64,000 bases of DNA from Salvator merianae (GCA_003586115.2 QVOM02000116.1:45671692-45735691), one strand, 5' to 3'. Shown: positions 11,206-22,661, counted from the stretch's first letter. The notes: generated by a model from the sequence alone, not told the origin. A program made the numbers and translations.

Positions 11206-12540
11206 CCCAATGTGTTGCTTTCGTGCCCCAACTTTCCTAATGTGGAAAAGCGTATCATCTTGAGGACGGGATATTGATCTTCGCGGTCCTGGCCGTTGTA
11301 GTTTCAGGCATTCAAAGATGGTGGAAAGAGTGTTTCTCTGTGAGCCAGAGATACAATGGTGCTGTTGATTTTAGCTTTTAAAACTTCCATTTAGAACACT
11401 CTCCGTCTCAAGATTACCTATAGCTTTTGACAAGTTGAAAGGAAAAAACAAAAAACTCAGACTCTTGAGAGGAAGCTCTGTAGTGATACAGAACTTTCAC
11501 AAACTGGATCTCTGGTGCTTTGCTGCTTTTGTGCAAGGCACTTAACTAAAAGCAACATTTCCATAGGGGAAATTACTACAGCAAACCCAGCTGCAACAAT
11601 ATACCTGTGGCGACAGCTTAGAGGAAGTTTGTAAGAGTTTCTGCTGACCAGTATAAATCTCCTGGGAACAATTAAGGTGAATGTTAGTTCTTTGTAGCGA
11701 TTTGTGCTTGCTGACTTAAATCCTCACTTTGAAGAAAGAAAAAGCTTTTCATGGTCTTTTGGGATTCAGGGCGAGTAATTAGTGTTTTCTCTAAGGAGCT
11801 GATCAGGCTTCTTACCATCCATAAAGAATATATAGGGTCCCAGCCCCCCCTGCATATATTGATATAATGATACTCTGATTACTTAATATCATGCCTTGCT
11901 TTCCCCAAATCCTGAAAGTCTTTCACTGAGGTTGTTGCAGTAAACTTTACAACCTTTTTTTCAGGTCAGAAAAATATTGCTGTCCCCATAATGCCTTTCT
12001 CAGGAAATTGTCTGTGCAGAACATGGACAAATGCTTTCTGTACAGATTAATTACCCCTGAAAGGCAATTTGGAACCTTGCTGGTCCTCAAAATAAGGCAT
12101 ACTGCTGAAACCTATTGGGCTGTAATATAGCTACACGTTTTCACCTATTTCCTTCTTTGCTTCGAGGATCTATGCCTCTTTTGTTTTTTCTTTTGTAGGA
12201 TGCTGCCTGCTCTTTTAAAAATATGACCCATTTAAGCCATAGTATTTAAAACTTTGCCCATCTTGCTATAGTAAAGAATATCTGTAGCTCAGGGTTAGAG
12301 GGTTGCATTATAGGAGATATCCAAGACGGACCTTGTTAGCACAGATGTTTCACCATAAAGCTAACTAGTATATCATCAGTGTGAATGGAGAAAGGCAATT
12401 TTTTCACCACTTGCTAGATATGTGAAGTGTTTCATACCCATAGGATTTTGCTGTAGTAGAGGCTATCTGTAGTAACAAGATCTGTGGATCTTGTTCCTGC
12501 AGATTTTTCACCACTAGCCTAGGTAACAACATCACTGTGA
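11206..12540. other. No gene recognised
   Basis: Mostly unique-looking AT-rich sequence. TTTTTCACCACTAGCCTAGG at about 12502 and a similar phrase at 12345 recur near 54549, suggesting an uncharacterised repeat. No coding exon was found. Confidence 0.45.
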
Positions 12541-12625
12541 ATGGTGGAATGTAGGCTTTCATGGCCGGTTTCAATTTCATTTGTAGTAGTTTTTGGGCTG
12601 TTGTGCCATGCTCTATAGTTCTTCT

Positions 12626-12676
12626 GAGAATCTAAGCTTTTGGACTTAGCTGCAATGTCCGTCTTCAGAAGATCTG
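12626..12676 (-). ncRNA. Degenerate hammerhead-ribozyme-like motif in Penelope-like arm
   Basis: On the minus strand, CTGAAGA (12662-12668 complement) fits the hammerhead CUGANGA box. It is followed by a GGAC/GTCC helix, then AAAA at the usual GAAA position, then GCTT. Flanking ATCT/AGAT could form stem I with one bulge. The changed GAAA box predicts loss of activity. Confidence 0.4.
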
Positions 12677-12704
12677 ACTTCTGTTTTGGCTCTTCCAGAA
12701 GTCA

Positions 12705-12751
12705 TATCCTCTGAAGATGGACATCATAGCTATGTCTGAAAGCTTAGGTTC
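12705..12751 (+). ncRNA. Hammerhead-ribozyme-like motif in Penelope-like arm
   Basis: CTGAAGA (12711-12717) is followed by a stem II of GGACAT/ATGTCT with one G-U pair, then an intact GAAA (12738-12741). CTT follows as a possible NUH cleavage triplet, then AGG pairing with CCT to start stem I. The near-absent stem III is the architecture known for hammerheads in Penelope-like elements. Stem I is weak beyond three pairs, so activity is doubtful. Confidence 0.55.
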
Positions 12752-12815
12752 TCAGAACTATAGAACACGGCACAACAACCCAAAAATTACTACAAATGCA
12801 ATCAATGTGAATGAT

Positions 12816-13160
12816 GCTATCTGATGGGTGCTGCCAGTGCTGTGGATGGGAGTAATATATATACTATTCAATGCCTTTGCCTTCAATTGTACATAAATTG
12901 GTCAACCAGACCCATCAGAACACACGCCAGAGGTTGCATTAAATTGGGAAAACCGCAAGCTCCTCTTGCAAAACATTTTAAAGAATTCCAACATTTAGTA
13001 AAAGTGATGCCATTTTGGTGCCTGGAGAAAGTAGAAACAAAAGGCAATGATATGCAGAAAGTCCTGCTAAAAAGCTATCTGCTTTGGATACATAAACTGA
13101 AAATTATGGCACTGTATGATCTAAATGATCAAGTTAATTGGTTTCTGTGGTCCAACATGC
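12816..13160. other. No gene recognised
   Basis: The short open frame across this stretch has no recognisable domain, and nothing else was identified. Confidence 0.4.
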
Positions 13161-13165
13161 CCATG

Positions 13166-13690
13166 TATGACACTTTATTTATTTATTTATAGAATTTATA
13201 TCCTGTCCTTCATCAGAAGGTCCCAGGACAGATTACAACAATAAAAAATAAAATATAATATTCTTAAACATATTTAAAATGTAACCATCTCTCCCTCCCT
13301 CCCTGGCAGAACAGTACCAGGAAGCTGGATGTCAAAGACCTAAGTAAAGAGATATGTTTTAACCAGGTGCCAAAACCCATTCAACATAGGTGCCTGGCAA
13401 ACCTCCAGAGGGAGGCTATTCCAGGGTGTCGGCCACCACAGAAAAGGCCTTTTTATGTGTCCCTGTCCTTGCACCTCTGAGACAGGAGGACCTACAAGAA
13501 GGCCCTTTCCTTGAGATCTCATATCTGGACAGGTCTATACGGGAGAAGGCACTCTTTCAGATAATCAGGGTCCAAGTCATTTAGGGCTTTGCAGGTTACC
13601 ATCAACACCTTGAATTGGGCTAGGTAGTGAATAGGCAACCAGTGCAGATCTGGGTGTCATTTATTTGACCCTGGATATAATTAGGGAATC
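13166..13690 (-). mobile_element. L2-type LINE 3' region, antisense
   Basis: It opens with TTATTTATTTATAGAATTTA, then ATCCTGTCCTTCATCAGAAG (the poly-A-side end read backwards). It continues with CTCCAGAGGGAGGCTATTCC, GGCCACCACAGAAAAGGCC and 'TTAGGGCTTTGCAGGTTACC'. The same block recurs at 31622 and 39163. A CCCT microsatellite-like run lies at about 13290. Confidence 0.75.
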
Positions 13691-13989
13691 AGTAACACCT
13701 GGGTAACTCTGTCAAAAAAATGTTGTTTCAAGTACACTATATGGATAATTGTTTTATTGTAAGTAGGTTTTTAATTTTTAGTTATATTTTTCATAATCAT
13801 TGGTTCTAATGATTTCTATTTATTATAATGCTTCTCCTTATATTGAACTGTTGGCATACAGACATACAAGAGTCATAACAATAGGCTATTGTATTACTGA
13901 TATGTAATCATTCAATTATCATGGTTATGCTTTTTCTAGATTATGTTATTGTGACCAAATGTAATGTCACTTGTGATATTTGTGTTTTA
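13691..13989. other. AT-rich, unassigned
   Basis: Very AT-rich sequence between two LINE fragments. No exon or RNA gene was seen. Confidence 0.4.
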
Positions 13990-14229
13990 CAGACCGTGGA
14001 ACACTTTTTGCCCTGAGGTGCGTCAAGCTTCTTCACGTTACATCTGTAGAAGAGCCCTAAAGACACACCTATTTACCCTTGCCTTTGGCTAAAGATACAG
14101 CTTTCCCTTCCCACTTTCTGGCACTGCTGCTGTTTTTAGTGTGTGCATTTTACATTCTGTTTTTTATTGTTGTAGCCCGCGCTGAGACCTTTGGGTATAG
14201 GGCATGATAAAAATGCAAATAAATAAATA
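13990..14229 (+). mobile_element. L2-type LINE 3' end, sense
   Basis: Reads ACACCTATTTACCCTTGCCT, then CGCTGAGACCTTTGGGTATA, then AAAAATGCAAATAAATAAAT at the end. A close copy lies at 43751-43988. The reading frame before the tail is degenerate. Confidence 0.75.
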
Positions 14230-16228
14230 ATGTTCCTTTAAGATCAGTTTAGTTAGCTTCACAGGAGGAATTGTGCCAATGAGTTACTATATAAAGGGGG
14301 AGAGTTTGAAAGACAGGATGGTTAAAGTTATTCTTAAGGTTTTGAGTGAGAGTTGGTCTACATCCCGTCAGATGTTGAACTGCGGGCTTATCTCAAGGCT
14401 GTGTTGGGATTGCCACACATATCTGTGACACTTTTTAGTGACAGGCCCATTTGAGTATTTCACCAGCTTGAAATACCCAGATATACACATTTCAACCTCT
14501 GTGCATGCCTGACCATCTTTTTCAGCCCCTGCACGTGCACAGTGGCCACAGCAATGATGGCATCTCTGTCCAGAAGGTAGATGATAGTGCTACTATCACC
14601 TGGTGATAGATCAACCAGAGTCGGGTTTTCACATAATAGACTATTGTGTGTTTTAGGGGGGATATAGCAGATATGTGTGGCAATCACACCATAATGACGC
14701 TATATTTCTCCTGTCTGGATGGGGCCTGACAAAAATTTTCATAACAACTAGCGATATACTAGAAGTTTGGTAATTACTGGCAACATTCTTGGCTATAATT
14801 TTGGTAGGAGAAACTATCTATTGGAAAATGGTAAACTCTTGTATTTTGAAGATTCTCTTAGTGTATTATTCATAGATTTTCTCTTCCGTTGTGTACTGGT
14901 GATTTAACATACATATGGTTTGTAATTTGAGGGAATAGTTAGTATCATTCTGGACCCTAGTATGTAGAGAGAATCACTTTTAATAATTCTGTTTTCTAGT
15001 TTAGACTGATCCGCATGTGACTCTCAAGAAGCTGCTAAACTACGATTCCCCGCCAAACCCAGCCAGCATAGCCTATGGCAAGAGATGATGGGATTTGCAT
15101 TTCTACAACTGGAGCAGCACGATTAGACGATCTTTGCTCTAAGAGTTTATGAAAGATGCATTAGCAATCAAAAATATATGACTCACAACCGAGAAATCAC
15201 ACAGAAATCATGAGGCTATTCCATGATAGAATTATTGACTGTGTTCATTCCCATCCTCCGTAGCTGAACTGGGCTACGCTATAGCAATGTGGACAACCCA
15301 TGATGTGTGCTGGCCTGCTTTTTCTATGTTATGGAAAGGACACCTCTGAGGGCATTTGTTGGCTCTCCTGTTCCCCCAGAGGAGTGCTATACACCTACGG
15401 GGACTGCTGGCACGCAGACGCCGTATCTCTCTGGACTCCACCAGCTGTCCGTGGACACCCGTATGTATGCAGCCTCAGTACACCCCACGGCAGGCGATCA
15501 GTCCTCAAAAGGAAGTTTTGCCAGCAGCACAGACACAGTGCCATCTCCTTTGTGCTCAGTGGTAACTTATGTGCCCTCATTTCTCACATGTGGGTGGGGC
15601 TTAATTCCTGACACAAGAACAGCTGTAAGAATACTGATTTCCACAAAATATGGCTTAAAAAGAAGTTTGGTAATGTTGGACAAGGAGTTTGTTTTGAGAA
15701 AGAGGGTTTTTTCCCCCCCTCACCTCCTTAGTAGAGCAATTCAATATATACTTAAGTCTATTGTAAAAAGCAGTAAGTGTCTGATTGATTATACCATTTT
15801 ATATTGCCATTTGTTGCCATTATAAAATATAATTGAACCATTTAAAATTTCACTTTCTTAACAAAGCCCCAGCAGCACCTTTTTCAGGAGGTTCTGTCTT
15901 TTGATCTTAGATGGTAATCTTGATATTAAGCTGTCTTTCAAGATAAATTATAGTGTAGAAGAAGTGAGGAACGTGGCTGCTGAATAACAGGAATTTTAAA
16001 GTAATTATTCACAAATAAAACTATCATCCCTTTTTGTCCATTTGCTATTGCTTGACATTATGACTAAACTTGCTAGCTGGTAACTCTACTAAGCACATTA
16101 TCACAACCATGTGCTTCTACCAGCAGTATGAAGGGTGATTTTGTGTGTGTGATGATTTTCACTTTTTTATATCTGCTGTACAGGTTTTTGTATCTGCTCT
16201 TGTACAGGTTAGTATTGTATTCATGAAA
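14230..16228. other. Mostly unassigned; contains a hAT relic and a candidate exon-like segment
   Basis: 15025-15130 resembles a hAT-derived repeat (CTACGATTCCCCGCC … GATGATGGGATTTGCATTTC). 15380-15561 is an open segment between a strong acceptor-like TTCCCCCAG and a GTAACT donor-like site; it is discussed as a finding. No protein was recognised. Confidence 0.4.
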
Positions 16229-16330
16229 GAGGCAATAGCACAATGGTAGAGTAAATGTCTGAAAAGCAGAGGATTACAGGTTCAACCCCCGTCATCACCC
16301 TGGAAGACGATAATCAAAACAGGGGCACTT
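16229..16330 (+). mobile_element. tRNA-derived SINE head or tRNA pseudogene
   Basis: TAGCACAATGGTAGAG fits a polymerase III A box, and GGTTCAACCCC fits a B box 40 bases later. The acceptor-stem ends do not pair, so this is not an intact tRNA gene. Confidence 0.6.
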
Positions 16331-16550
16331 AACACTCACCTCACAGAGACAGTGTGTGGCCCTCATGTTCCCAACTCTTCTCTTATCCACCTTTTCTAGC
16401 ACAGAATGTTCAGGAGAAGTGGGAGGGGCAGACTGGTGTGTGAACAATCCCACCTCAAAGCCTTCAATGAGTCACTTCAGAGATGCTCTTTTTTGCTATG
16501 TCTGATCACAGCCTGAGAAAACAGCATAGATGGGTCCATGCGGTCACTAG

Positions 16551-16720
16551 GGCCCTTTCTGCACTGGATCTTATTCCAAATTATATCCTGGACCAGGGAT
16601 CTGCCGTCCTCATGCTAGCGCAGACTATATCAAGCCCTTCTGTAGTCTGCACTAGTGTGTGGATGGCAGGCCCCAATTCTGGGATACAATCCAGAATAAG
16701 GTCCAGTGTAGAAACAATGC
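16551..16720. mobile_element. Palindromic MITE, GGCCCTTTCTGCAC family, copy 1
   Basis: It starts GGCCCTTTCTGCACTGGATC. The two halves are largely inverted copies: TTATTCCAAATTATATCCTG on the left and GGGATACAATCCAGAATAAG on the right. The right terminus is degraded (GTCCAGTGTAGAAAC). Sister copies lie at 22662 and 25103. Confidence 0.8.
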
Positions 16721-16753
16721 AAACAGTAAAAATAATAAAAAAAAAAAGTGTCT

Positions 16754-16898
16754 CAAAAGCAGCTTAAAGGTGGCACCATCTATATGCTGTGCCTTAATCC
16801 ATGTTAAAGGCCAGAAAATGCGCTTCTAAAAAACACCCTCTGGCCTTTAATGTGGGTTAGAGGTTGGATGTTCATGCTACCCCTCTAAACTGCTTTTG
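16754..16898. mobile_element. Palindromic MITE, CAAAAGCAGCTT family, copy 1
   Basis: It starts CAAAAGCAGCTTAAAGGTGG and ends CCTCTAAACTGCTTTTG. The centre is symmetric, with AAAGGCCAGAAAATGCGCTT opposite CTGGCCTTTAATGTGG. Related copies lie near 17140, 25608 and 46678. Confidence 0.75.
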
Positions 16899-17304
16899 AA
16901 AATATGGGGGACCCATTTTGGTGGCACACCAGAAAATAACGCTGGATGTTAGTGAACACCAAATGGACCCTTCTGGAAACTGCAAAGACGAGGAACTTTC
17001 ATTCCCAGCCTTTGGAGTCTGGGTGGTGGCTTTGAGAGCTCCACTGGCCAGGCACAAGCAATCAGGAGTTTGGAGGGCCCTTAGCCCACACTAAGGCTAG
17101 TCTTGCCCATTGTGTGCTGGACTACCTAGCATGGGATAGCATAGCCCAGGATAGCCTGTGCCATGTGGAAATGTCCTAGCTGTCCCATCCCACCTCTCAT
17201 GCACACTGCAGGCCAGAAAGTGTATTTTCTGATCTTTAATGTGGATTTGAGGTGGGACAGGAATCCAAGGGTGTGGCAGCTACCACTTCTAAGCTGCTTT
17301 TGAG
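16899..17304. mobile_element. MITE core plus second CAAAAGCAGCTT-family fragment
   Basis: 16992-17008 is the recurring core GGAACTTTCATTCCCAG. From about 17140 to 17304 a CAAAAGCAGCTT-family copy is visible: GCAGGCCAGAAAGTGTATTT, then CTTTAATGTGGATTTGAGG, ending CTTCTAAGCTGCTTTTG. Confidence 0.5.
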
Positions 17305-17372
17305 CCACTTCTTTTTACTGTCTGAACCTGCAGTCTAAGACAGATGTCTTTATACCTATGCTTTTCCATTTG

Positions 17373-17840
17373 GGGGGCAATTTGCACTTGTTGTTAGCAA
17401 GCGTCACGAACACTTGCTAGCCAAGTGCATCTCCACTAGTAGAGGCCTGAGTGGCTGGGAGAAGCATACCATTGCTTGCAATCACTCTAGCTATGGAGCA
17501 CAAATTTGTGATAGTCATCTCCCAGAAAAGTGCATTTGCACTTATTTGGCAGTGCAGTGACCAGGCCAGTGTGATCAACCAATCATGCCTGCGCAATCAG
17601 CTGATCACTCCTGCATGCTGTGCAGCCCTGCCAGTTGCCATGGCAGCAGTCAGCCACTTCCTGGTCCCTTCCATGGTCAGGATCAGGCACGGCCACCGGC
17701 ATTCGCACCACAAATGCCGGTAGCCTGGTTCAGGTAAGTAACTAGGGCCACGCAGCGTGGAAAGTGTCCGTGCTGTGTGGTCAATTACCATGTTAGAACA
17801 GACTAATTAGCCTATTCTAACGTAGTAAGTGCCTCAGGCC
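17373..17840. mobile_element. MITE, long GC-cored family, inverse of 26539
   Basis: It starts GGGGCAATTTGCACTTG and ends AAGTGCCTCAGGCC. Read backwards it shares with 26539 the blocks 'gactaattag', 'accac.cagc.c.gacact', 'gtgcgaa' and a chain of TGATCA-containing words. Both encode nothing recognisable. Confidence 0.65.
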
Positions 17841-18605
17841 TTTGTTGAATCAGTGTATCTTCTATTCAGGTCATTTCTCCATGTTATTTGTCTACCGAGG
17901 GTAGTAATTTTACAAGCGTCAAACTTGGAAAATGTTACTTCTTTCTGCCACACCACCTAAACACAAATATACGCACAACTCTTTCCCTCCAAAATATCAT
18001 ATTACTAAAGACTCTTTCAACTTCTCTGTAAGTGGTTTTGCCAGCATTGCTTTCCATTTTAAAAAATTAAAACTCCATTCCTCTTGTATTGACATCTAAA
18101 TCCACTAAATCTTTGGTCCATTAAGAGTTTGTCACCAAAAGCTCAAAAAATTGGGCAAGACTCTGTTTGGTATAGTCTTTCACTCCATCTTACGTCAGAA
18201 CAGCTTTACTGTGCCTGTGAAGCAAACCTTTTTGAAAGTCAGGCGGGTGTCCTGGGAAGAAAGCAAGCATTGAGGTTCCAGTTGCTTAAGAACACAGGAG
18301 ACATCTATTGCATGCCAATAAATCAAGATGTACAATGCAGCTTTCAAAATAATGTCAAAAGCCTTCATTTCTTCTAGTATCCTCCTTGGATATCCTTGAG
18401 AATTAATGAAAACTTCCATGTTGCCTGGGAAGGAAAAAAAACTTTGATACATTTCTTTACCATTTCTTCACTAGAAAGAAAATCCCAAATGAAGTTCACA
18501 ATATAAACTTTAAAACATGGTTAAAACCAATTAAAATAGCAAATACTGAAAATGGTAATTTAAAAAAACAGGATGGAATAGAGGAAAGACATTTATGCAC
18601 ACCAA
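17841..18605. other. No gene recognised
   Basis: AT-rich sequence with short unmatched open frames. No repeat family or exon was identified. Confidence 0.45.
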
Positions 18606-18609
18606 GAAT

Positions 18610-18870
18610 GCTTGGATGAGCAGAAACATTTTCATCAGGCATTTAAAAGCTATTGTCGTATGTGCCTCACGTATATCTCAGGGGAGAGCATTCCAGAGTA
18701 TGGATGCCACCACAAAGAAGGCTCTGCTGTGGGACCCGGCAAGATGACAGTCACTAATTGGTGGCACCCACAGCAGGATCTCCCCTTGGACAATCACACT
18801 GATCTGGCTGGTCTATAATGATGATCTAACAAGCTGGATCCCAAGTTTTTAGGGACTTACATGTTAAGGA
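18610..18870 (-). mobile_element. L2-type LINE fragment, antisense
   Basis: TTTCATCAGGCATTTAAAAG is followed by GAGAGCATTCCAGAGTATGG, CCACCACAAAGAAGGCTCTG and a degraded 'ggatcccaag…ttagggac…' block. This matches the order in the copy at 13166. Confidence 0.6.
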
Positions 18871-18884
18871 TAAAACCTTGTCCT

Positions 18885-19093
18885 TTCTGCACTTACTTCT
18901 CCATGGTCTGAACCAGTGGGTCTGAGCCAGCCAGGCCCACTGGTCCAGACCATGGAAAGGCATGGTCTGGAACAGCGCTGTCTGCATGCCACTGCTGATC
19001 CAGACCAGCCCTCCTGACCCTGAAGCTCACGTGTGGAGGGAGTGTTGCAGGAGGGTGGGGCCTGTGCTGCCCACAATAAGTGTGGAAAGGGCT
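18885..19093. mobile_element. MITE with CCATGGTCTG palindrome
   Basis: The termini are TCCTTTCTGCACTTACTTC and AATAAGTGTGGAAAGGGC. Inside, CCATGGTCTGAACCAGTGGG is inverted as CCCACTGGTCCAGACCATGG (18900-18956). Confidence 0.7.
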
Positions 19094-19380
19094 CTAGTCC
19101 CCCAAGCATTCTCTCCCATAAAGGGCAGACCTACCTGCTCTTCCACAAACAATTGAAATGAGACGTTTTGTTGCAGATTCACCTAGCATTTCACAGGAGC
19201 AACTAGAGACAAGTGGACTGGTATTTGACTACCTGGATTTCTCTTTATGTGCGCGAGGAGCAGCACAGACCTAGGAAAAGTCCTTTAATGGCTGTTTCTG
19301 CTATATCTGGGCGCAGTCGTACATCTACATATCTCCCAAACCACCTAGACCCTCAATGTTGGGACTCCAGCCACAATAAT

Positions 19381-19470
19381 GAAGAAGAAGAAGAAGAAGA
19401 AGAAGAAGAAGAAGAAGAAGAAGAAGAAGAAGAAGAAGAAGAAGAAGAAGAAGAAGAAGAAGAAGAAGAA
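19381..19470. repeat. (GAA)30 microsatellite at a SINE tail
   Basis: Ninety bases of uninterrupted GAA. It lies exactly where a minus-strand SINE would have its TTC tail. It creates artefactual poly-Glu, poly-Lys and poly-Leu frames. Confidence 0.97.
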
Positions 19471-19745
19471 TTTGGTTTTTATACCCCGCTTTTCTTGGCT
19501 GAAGCTGACTCAAAGCGGCTTACAAGGTTATTTTTCGCCCGAAGGCTTACATCTATCTTCTGCATCACACAAGTGATGCTCCCTATTTATCTACTTGCAA
19601 TTACTTGCTTTCGAACAGCTAGGTTGACTGCAGCTAGAGGCCAGTAGAGGGCGCTCATCCCCTCTACCCGGCAGACAAGGGCCTAGAACTCTGATCCTTC
19701 TATTGAAAGATCAGTGCCTTAGCCACCTGCGCCACCGTGCCTCCA
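19471..19745 (-). mobile_element. tRNA-derived SINE, minus strand
   Basis: Read on the minus strand it starts GGAGGCACGGTGGCGCAGG (A box) and has a degenerate B box, AGAGTTCTAGGCCC. It contains CTGTTCGAAAGCAAGTAATT and ends with CCGCTTTGAGTCAGC, AGCGGGGTATAAAAACCAAA and the TTC tail. It carries about 30 bp (around GGGGATGAGCGCCCTCTAC) that are missing from the copy at 27903. Confidence 0.88.
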
Positions 19746-21405
19746 TAATAGTGGCACCAGACCATGGCTTCGGGTGCCAATCTTGAACTGTCAGTAGGGG
19801 GGAATAGATGATTTCTTCCTCTGCAGCGGAGCACTGATATGTCAATCAGGTGGAAGAGGAAGAAAAATACCCTCTCCCAAGTGCTGATGCATAATTTATT
19901 TGCTTATTAAAGTGCTTTACTTATGAAGAAAAAAAATGTAACAGGGTAAAGGCCAAAGGAGAATGAGCAATGACTAGACACATCTCTGTCGAAAGATGAA
20001 TTTAGATGAAGTATTTAAAACACTTCAATCCATATTTTTTAAGAGCTTCTTGACTCCTAATACACAATCATTGCAGGAAACAGAGTAATATTCCCTCAGG
20101 TGGGGTGCATTTTGTTCAGAAGATGAACTGCTTCCCCTAGATCTCACAAAATTCCCTCAGTATTTTTAGTTAAGACCGCAGCCTGTCAAGAACCTAGGAA
20201 AATCCCATTGAAGTAAATGAGTTTTAAATAGCCTGAAGGCTTTCTTTAAATGAAACAGGGTTTTGAAGGAAGGGTGGGGGTTACAAATTTTGTCGGAAAG
20301 AAACAGAGGGCGGGATGTCCTATTTTTCACACTCTGCCAGTTGGTTCCTTCTACCATTCAAAGCTACTTTTTAATAAAGTACATCGGCACACAGACACAC
20401 AAACACTCCTATAGTTATTTTTACTGTATTATTTCATCACTTCCTACGTCCCATCAAACACTTTCCCTTCCTCTGCTTTTTTCAAGCCAAAACAGCTCAA
20501 AACAGCTCCAACTGAGGCAAAAAGATCCTAGGGGTCCAAAGTCAACTCTGTAGTCTCAGATTCTGTGTCCACAGAGTGGCCTCTGTCTGCATTTTTGGTT
20601 GCGTGGTGGTCTGAGAATTCCTCTTTTGTATTTTTATATAAATTGTAGGAAATCTAGGTTGCCTCTATAAGTCAGCACCTGCAGTTTTATATCTTCTTCA
20701 GCCTTCCACGGGTTACCCTAAATCTGGCACTGATCCATCCTATTCTATCCAGGCATGAGATTAAGACCACAACTCCGTTACAAAGCCCCAGATACTTTTT
20801 CCATACTGCCTGTGTGGTGTGTAGCCACTATACCTTATGTCATGGTATCCAGGGACCCTTCAGGGACTTGAAAAAGGCTCCAGAGGCTCAGATTGTGGCA
20901 AACACTCTAAGAAGTTGATACATCGTGCAATTGATTCCTTCAAGTTGTCTCTGATTTGTGTTGTTGATACAGGCTAAGGTGACTGAAGGAGCCACCCACA
21001 CCTGTATATGGAGGCTGACTTTTGAAGACGGTTGTGATCCTGCCCCCTGAGCACATGGATGTCACTCAGTAACATGGCTTGGCCATCAGCAAAGGAGATG
21101 GGAAGCTAATTGGGCTTGGCTGTGGCTAGGATGTGACAATGAAGGTGACCCTATAGATTGTGGCTTATCTTGCTATCCACCTGACACTATCTCATCAGTT
21201 TACCAGTCCTTGCTTTTTATTAATTTAATCCGGATTTAAATTTATCACAAGACTTCTGATGAGCGACAAAAATCAATCTCTCATCTGCTTTGTTGCATCT
21301 GAAAAAGAATAAAATATAAATTGCCTGTTGATCCTGTTGGGTATGCCGTACCACCCTATCCATGTGGAATCTTTCAATTCATTTCTGAGAAACTAAACTG
21401 AACTG
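19746..21405. other. No gene recognised
   Basis: Unassigned sequence. No coding exon, RNA gene or clear repeat was identified. Confidence 0.45.
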
Positions 21406-21406
21406 C

Positions 21407-21776
21407 GGGCCTTTTCAACTTTCCATATTGGAATGTTTGGAAACGAACATTCCAAGATGGGACAGCCCTCGCAGCACAGAGACTGTCCATACTGCAAGGC
21501 CTTGGAACAGAACGCCAGCAGGAACAGAACAGATTCGCAGTGCAACTGCTGGCATCCTGCTGGTGTCCTGCGCCATGACAACGGCCAGAAAGCTTCCAGC
21601 TGCTGCCATGGCGACCAGAAACACTGCACCACACAGCTGTGCATTTGCACCCAGAAGCAGGTAGCGACCAGGAGCAGCTGTAGTCTGCTCCTTATTGCCA
21701 GGGCCTCCGCAAAGTGCGGCAGTACATGACTAGTGAGTTTCCCTGATGCTTGCTAGTTGCAAATGCAAAAAGGCCC
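21407..21776. mobile_element. MITE, TTTTCACACTTTCC-end family, copy 3
   Basis: The ends are GGGCCTTTTCAACTTTCC and AAATGCAAAAAGGCCC. Next to the left end is TTGGAATGTTTGGAAACGAACATTCC, the same inverted motif as at 10870. The interior CTGCTGCCATGGCGACCAG matches the family. Confidence 0.7.
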
Positions 21777-22655
21777 AGAATCTCTACAAGTTCCTACAGG
21801 CTGGAACATCCCACTGTGTCTGGTTTGCCACTCTTGAGGCAAAACACTCAGCTTCCTGGATGACCTTTTGGTTATGATCATCTTTATCCAAAAACTCTTC
21901 CCGTCAACCTTCGAAAGACATGATGATATATAGTGATCCACCTCTTCCAGAAACTGAGCTCCTTCTGACTCTAATTAGGTTTGAAAACCATGAAACATTC
22001 CTCAGATTTTAGTACGTAAATCTGTCAAAAGATCCTTACTCACTTCAAGCCATATGTTTTAAATACACACGCAACACGTATGTACCCACACGTTTGTTCT
22101 GTTTTGCCAGTTTGGATGGAATAACAGTTTCCCTTTAAAGTTAAAGTAAAAAAAAGAACTTTTAGACTTATATAATTAATGTTGTCAGTTTTGAAATCAG
22201 AGCGTGCCTTCAAGCGCATCTCTGAGATTTTTATCTTTTATGAAGATGTTTACTCTTTCTGATGCGTTAGTGCTGAAGTCTGCTATTTTAATTTAGGAAG
22301 CTTCAGGTCTTAGGAAGAATCTGGAATGGGGGAAATCTTCCTTAGCTATTCTACCTAACACAACAGTGGTAAGATCTTAATAAAAAAGGGATTTCCCATG
22401 CTGACCCCATAAGGAGAGTGAACCTGTGGAAAGGTGGGATTCGTGTATGATCAGATAGGTGTGATCCACCAGTAATCAAGAAGATGTGCTGGAGTTAGGG
22501 ATTAATGCTAGTCAGCATGGTCTAGAAAATGCTAGAAGCAATGAGCAGATTGCAAATAATAGATCAGGTTCACTAGATCGGGGTACTAACAATTGAAGAG
22601 GAAGAACTAGGACAGAATTCCCATGATGCTATGGGAGTGCTTTCTAAGTGTGGGA
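21777..22655. other. No gene recognised
   Basis: Unassigned AT-rich sequence without recognisable repeats or exons. Confidence 0.4.
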
Positions 22656-22661
22656 ATCGAA

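Larger units (their letters stand above)
12545..12815. mobile_element. Penelope-like element ends in inverted (tail-to-tail) orientation
   Basis: Two roughly 100-bp arms, about 12586-12686 and 12699-12795, are imperfect inverted copies of each other. The + arm contains CCTCTGAAGATGGAC, CTGAAAGC, then ACTATAGAACACGGCACAAC. This is the order seen in the terminal repeat of reptilian Penelope-like retroelements ('ctgaagatg … gaaa … acacggc … acaacccaaaaa'). TCATGGCCGGTTTCA on the left matches the following segment of that terminal repeat. No reverse-transcriptase frame is present. Confidence 0.7.

Noticed and set aside
16229..16302. Functional tRNA gene
   Set aside because: A and B boxes are visible, but the acceptor stem does not pair and the sequence runs into SINE-like flank.
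19213..19647. Poly-Glu 'acidic protein' and poly-Lys/poly-Leu frames
   Set aside because: They are translations of a (GAA)30 microsatellite and the adjoining SINE.
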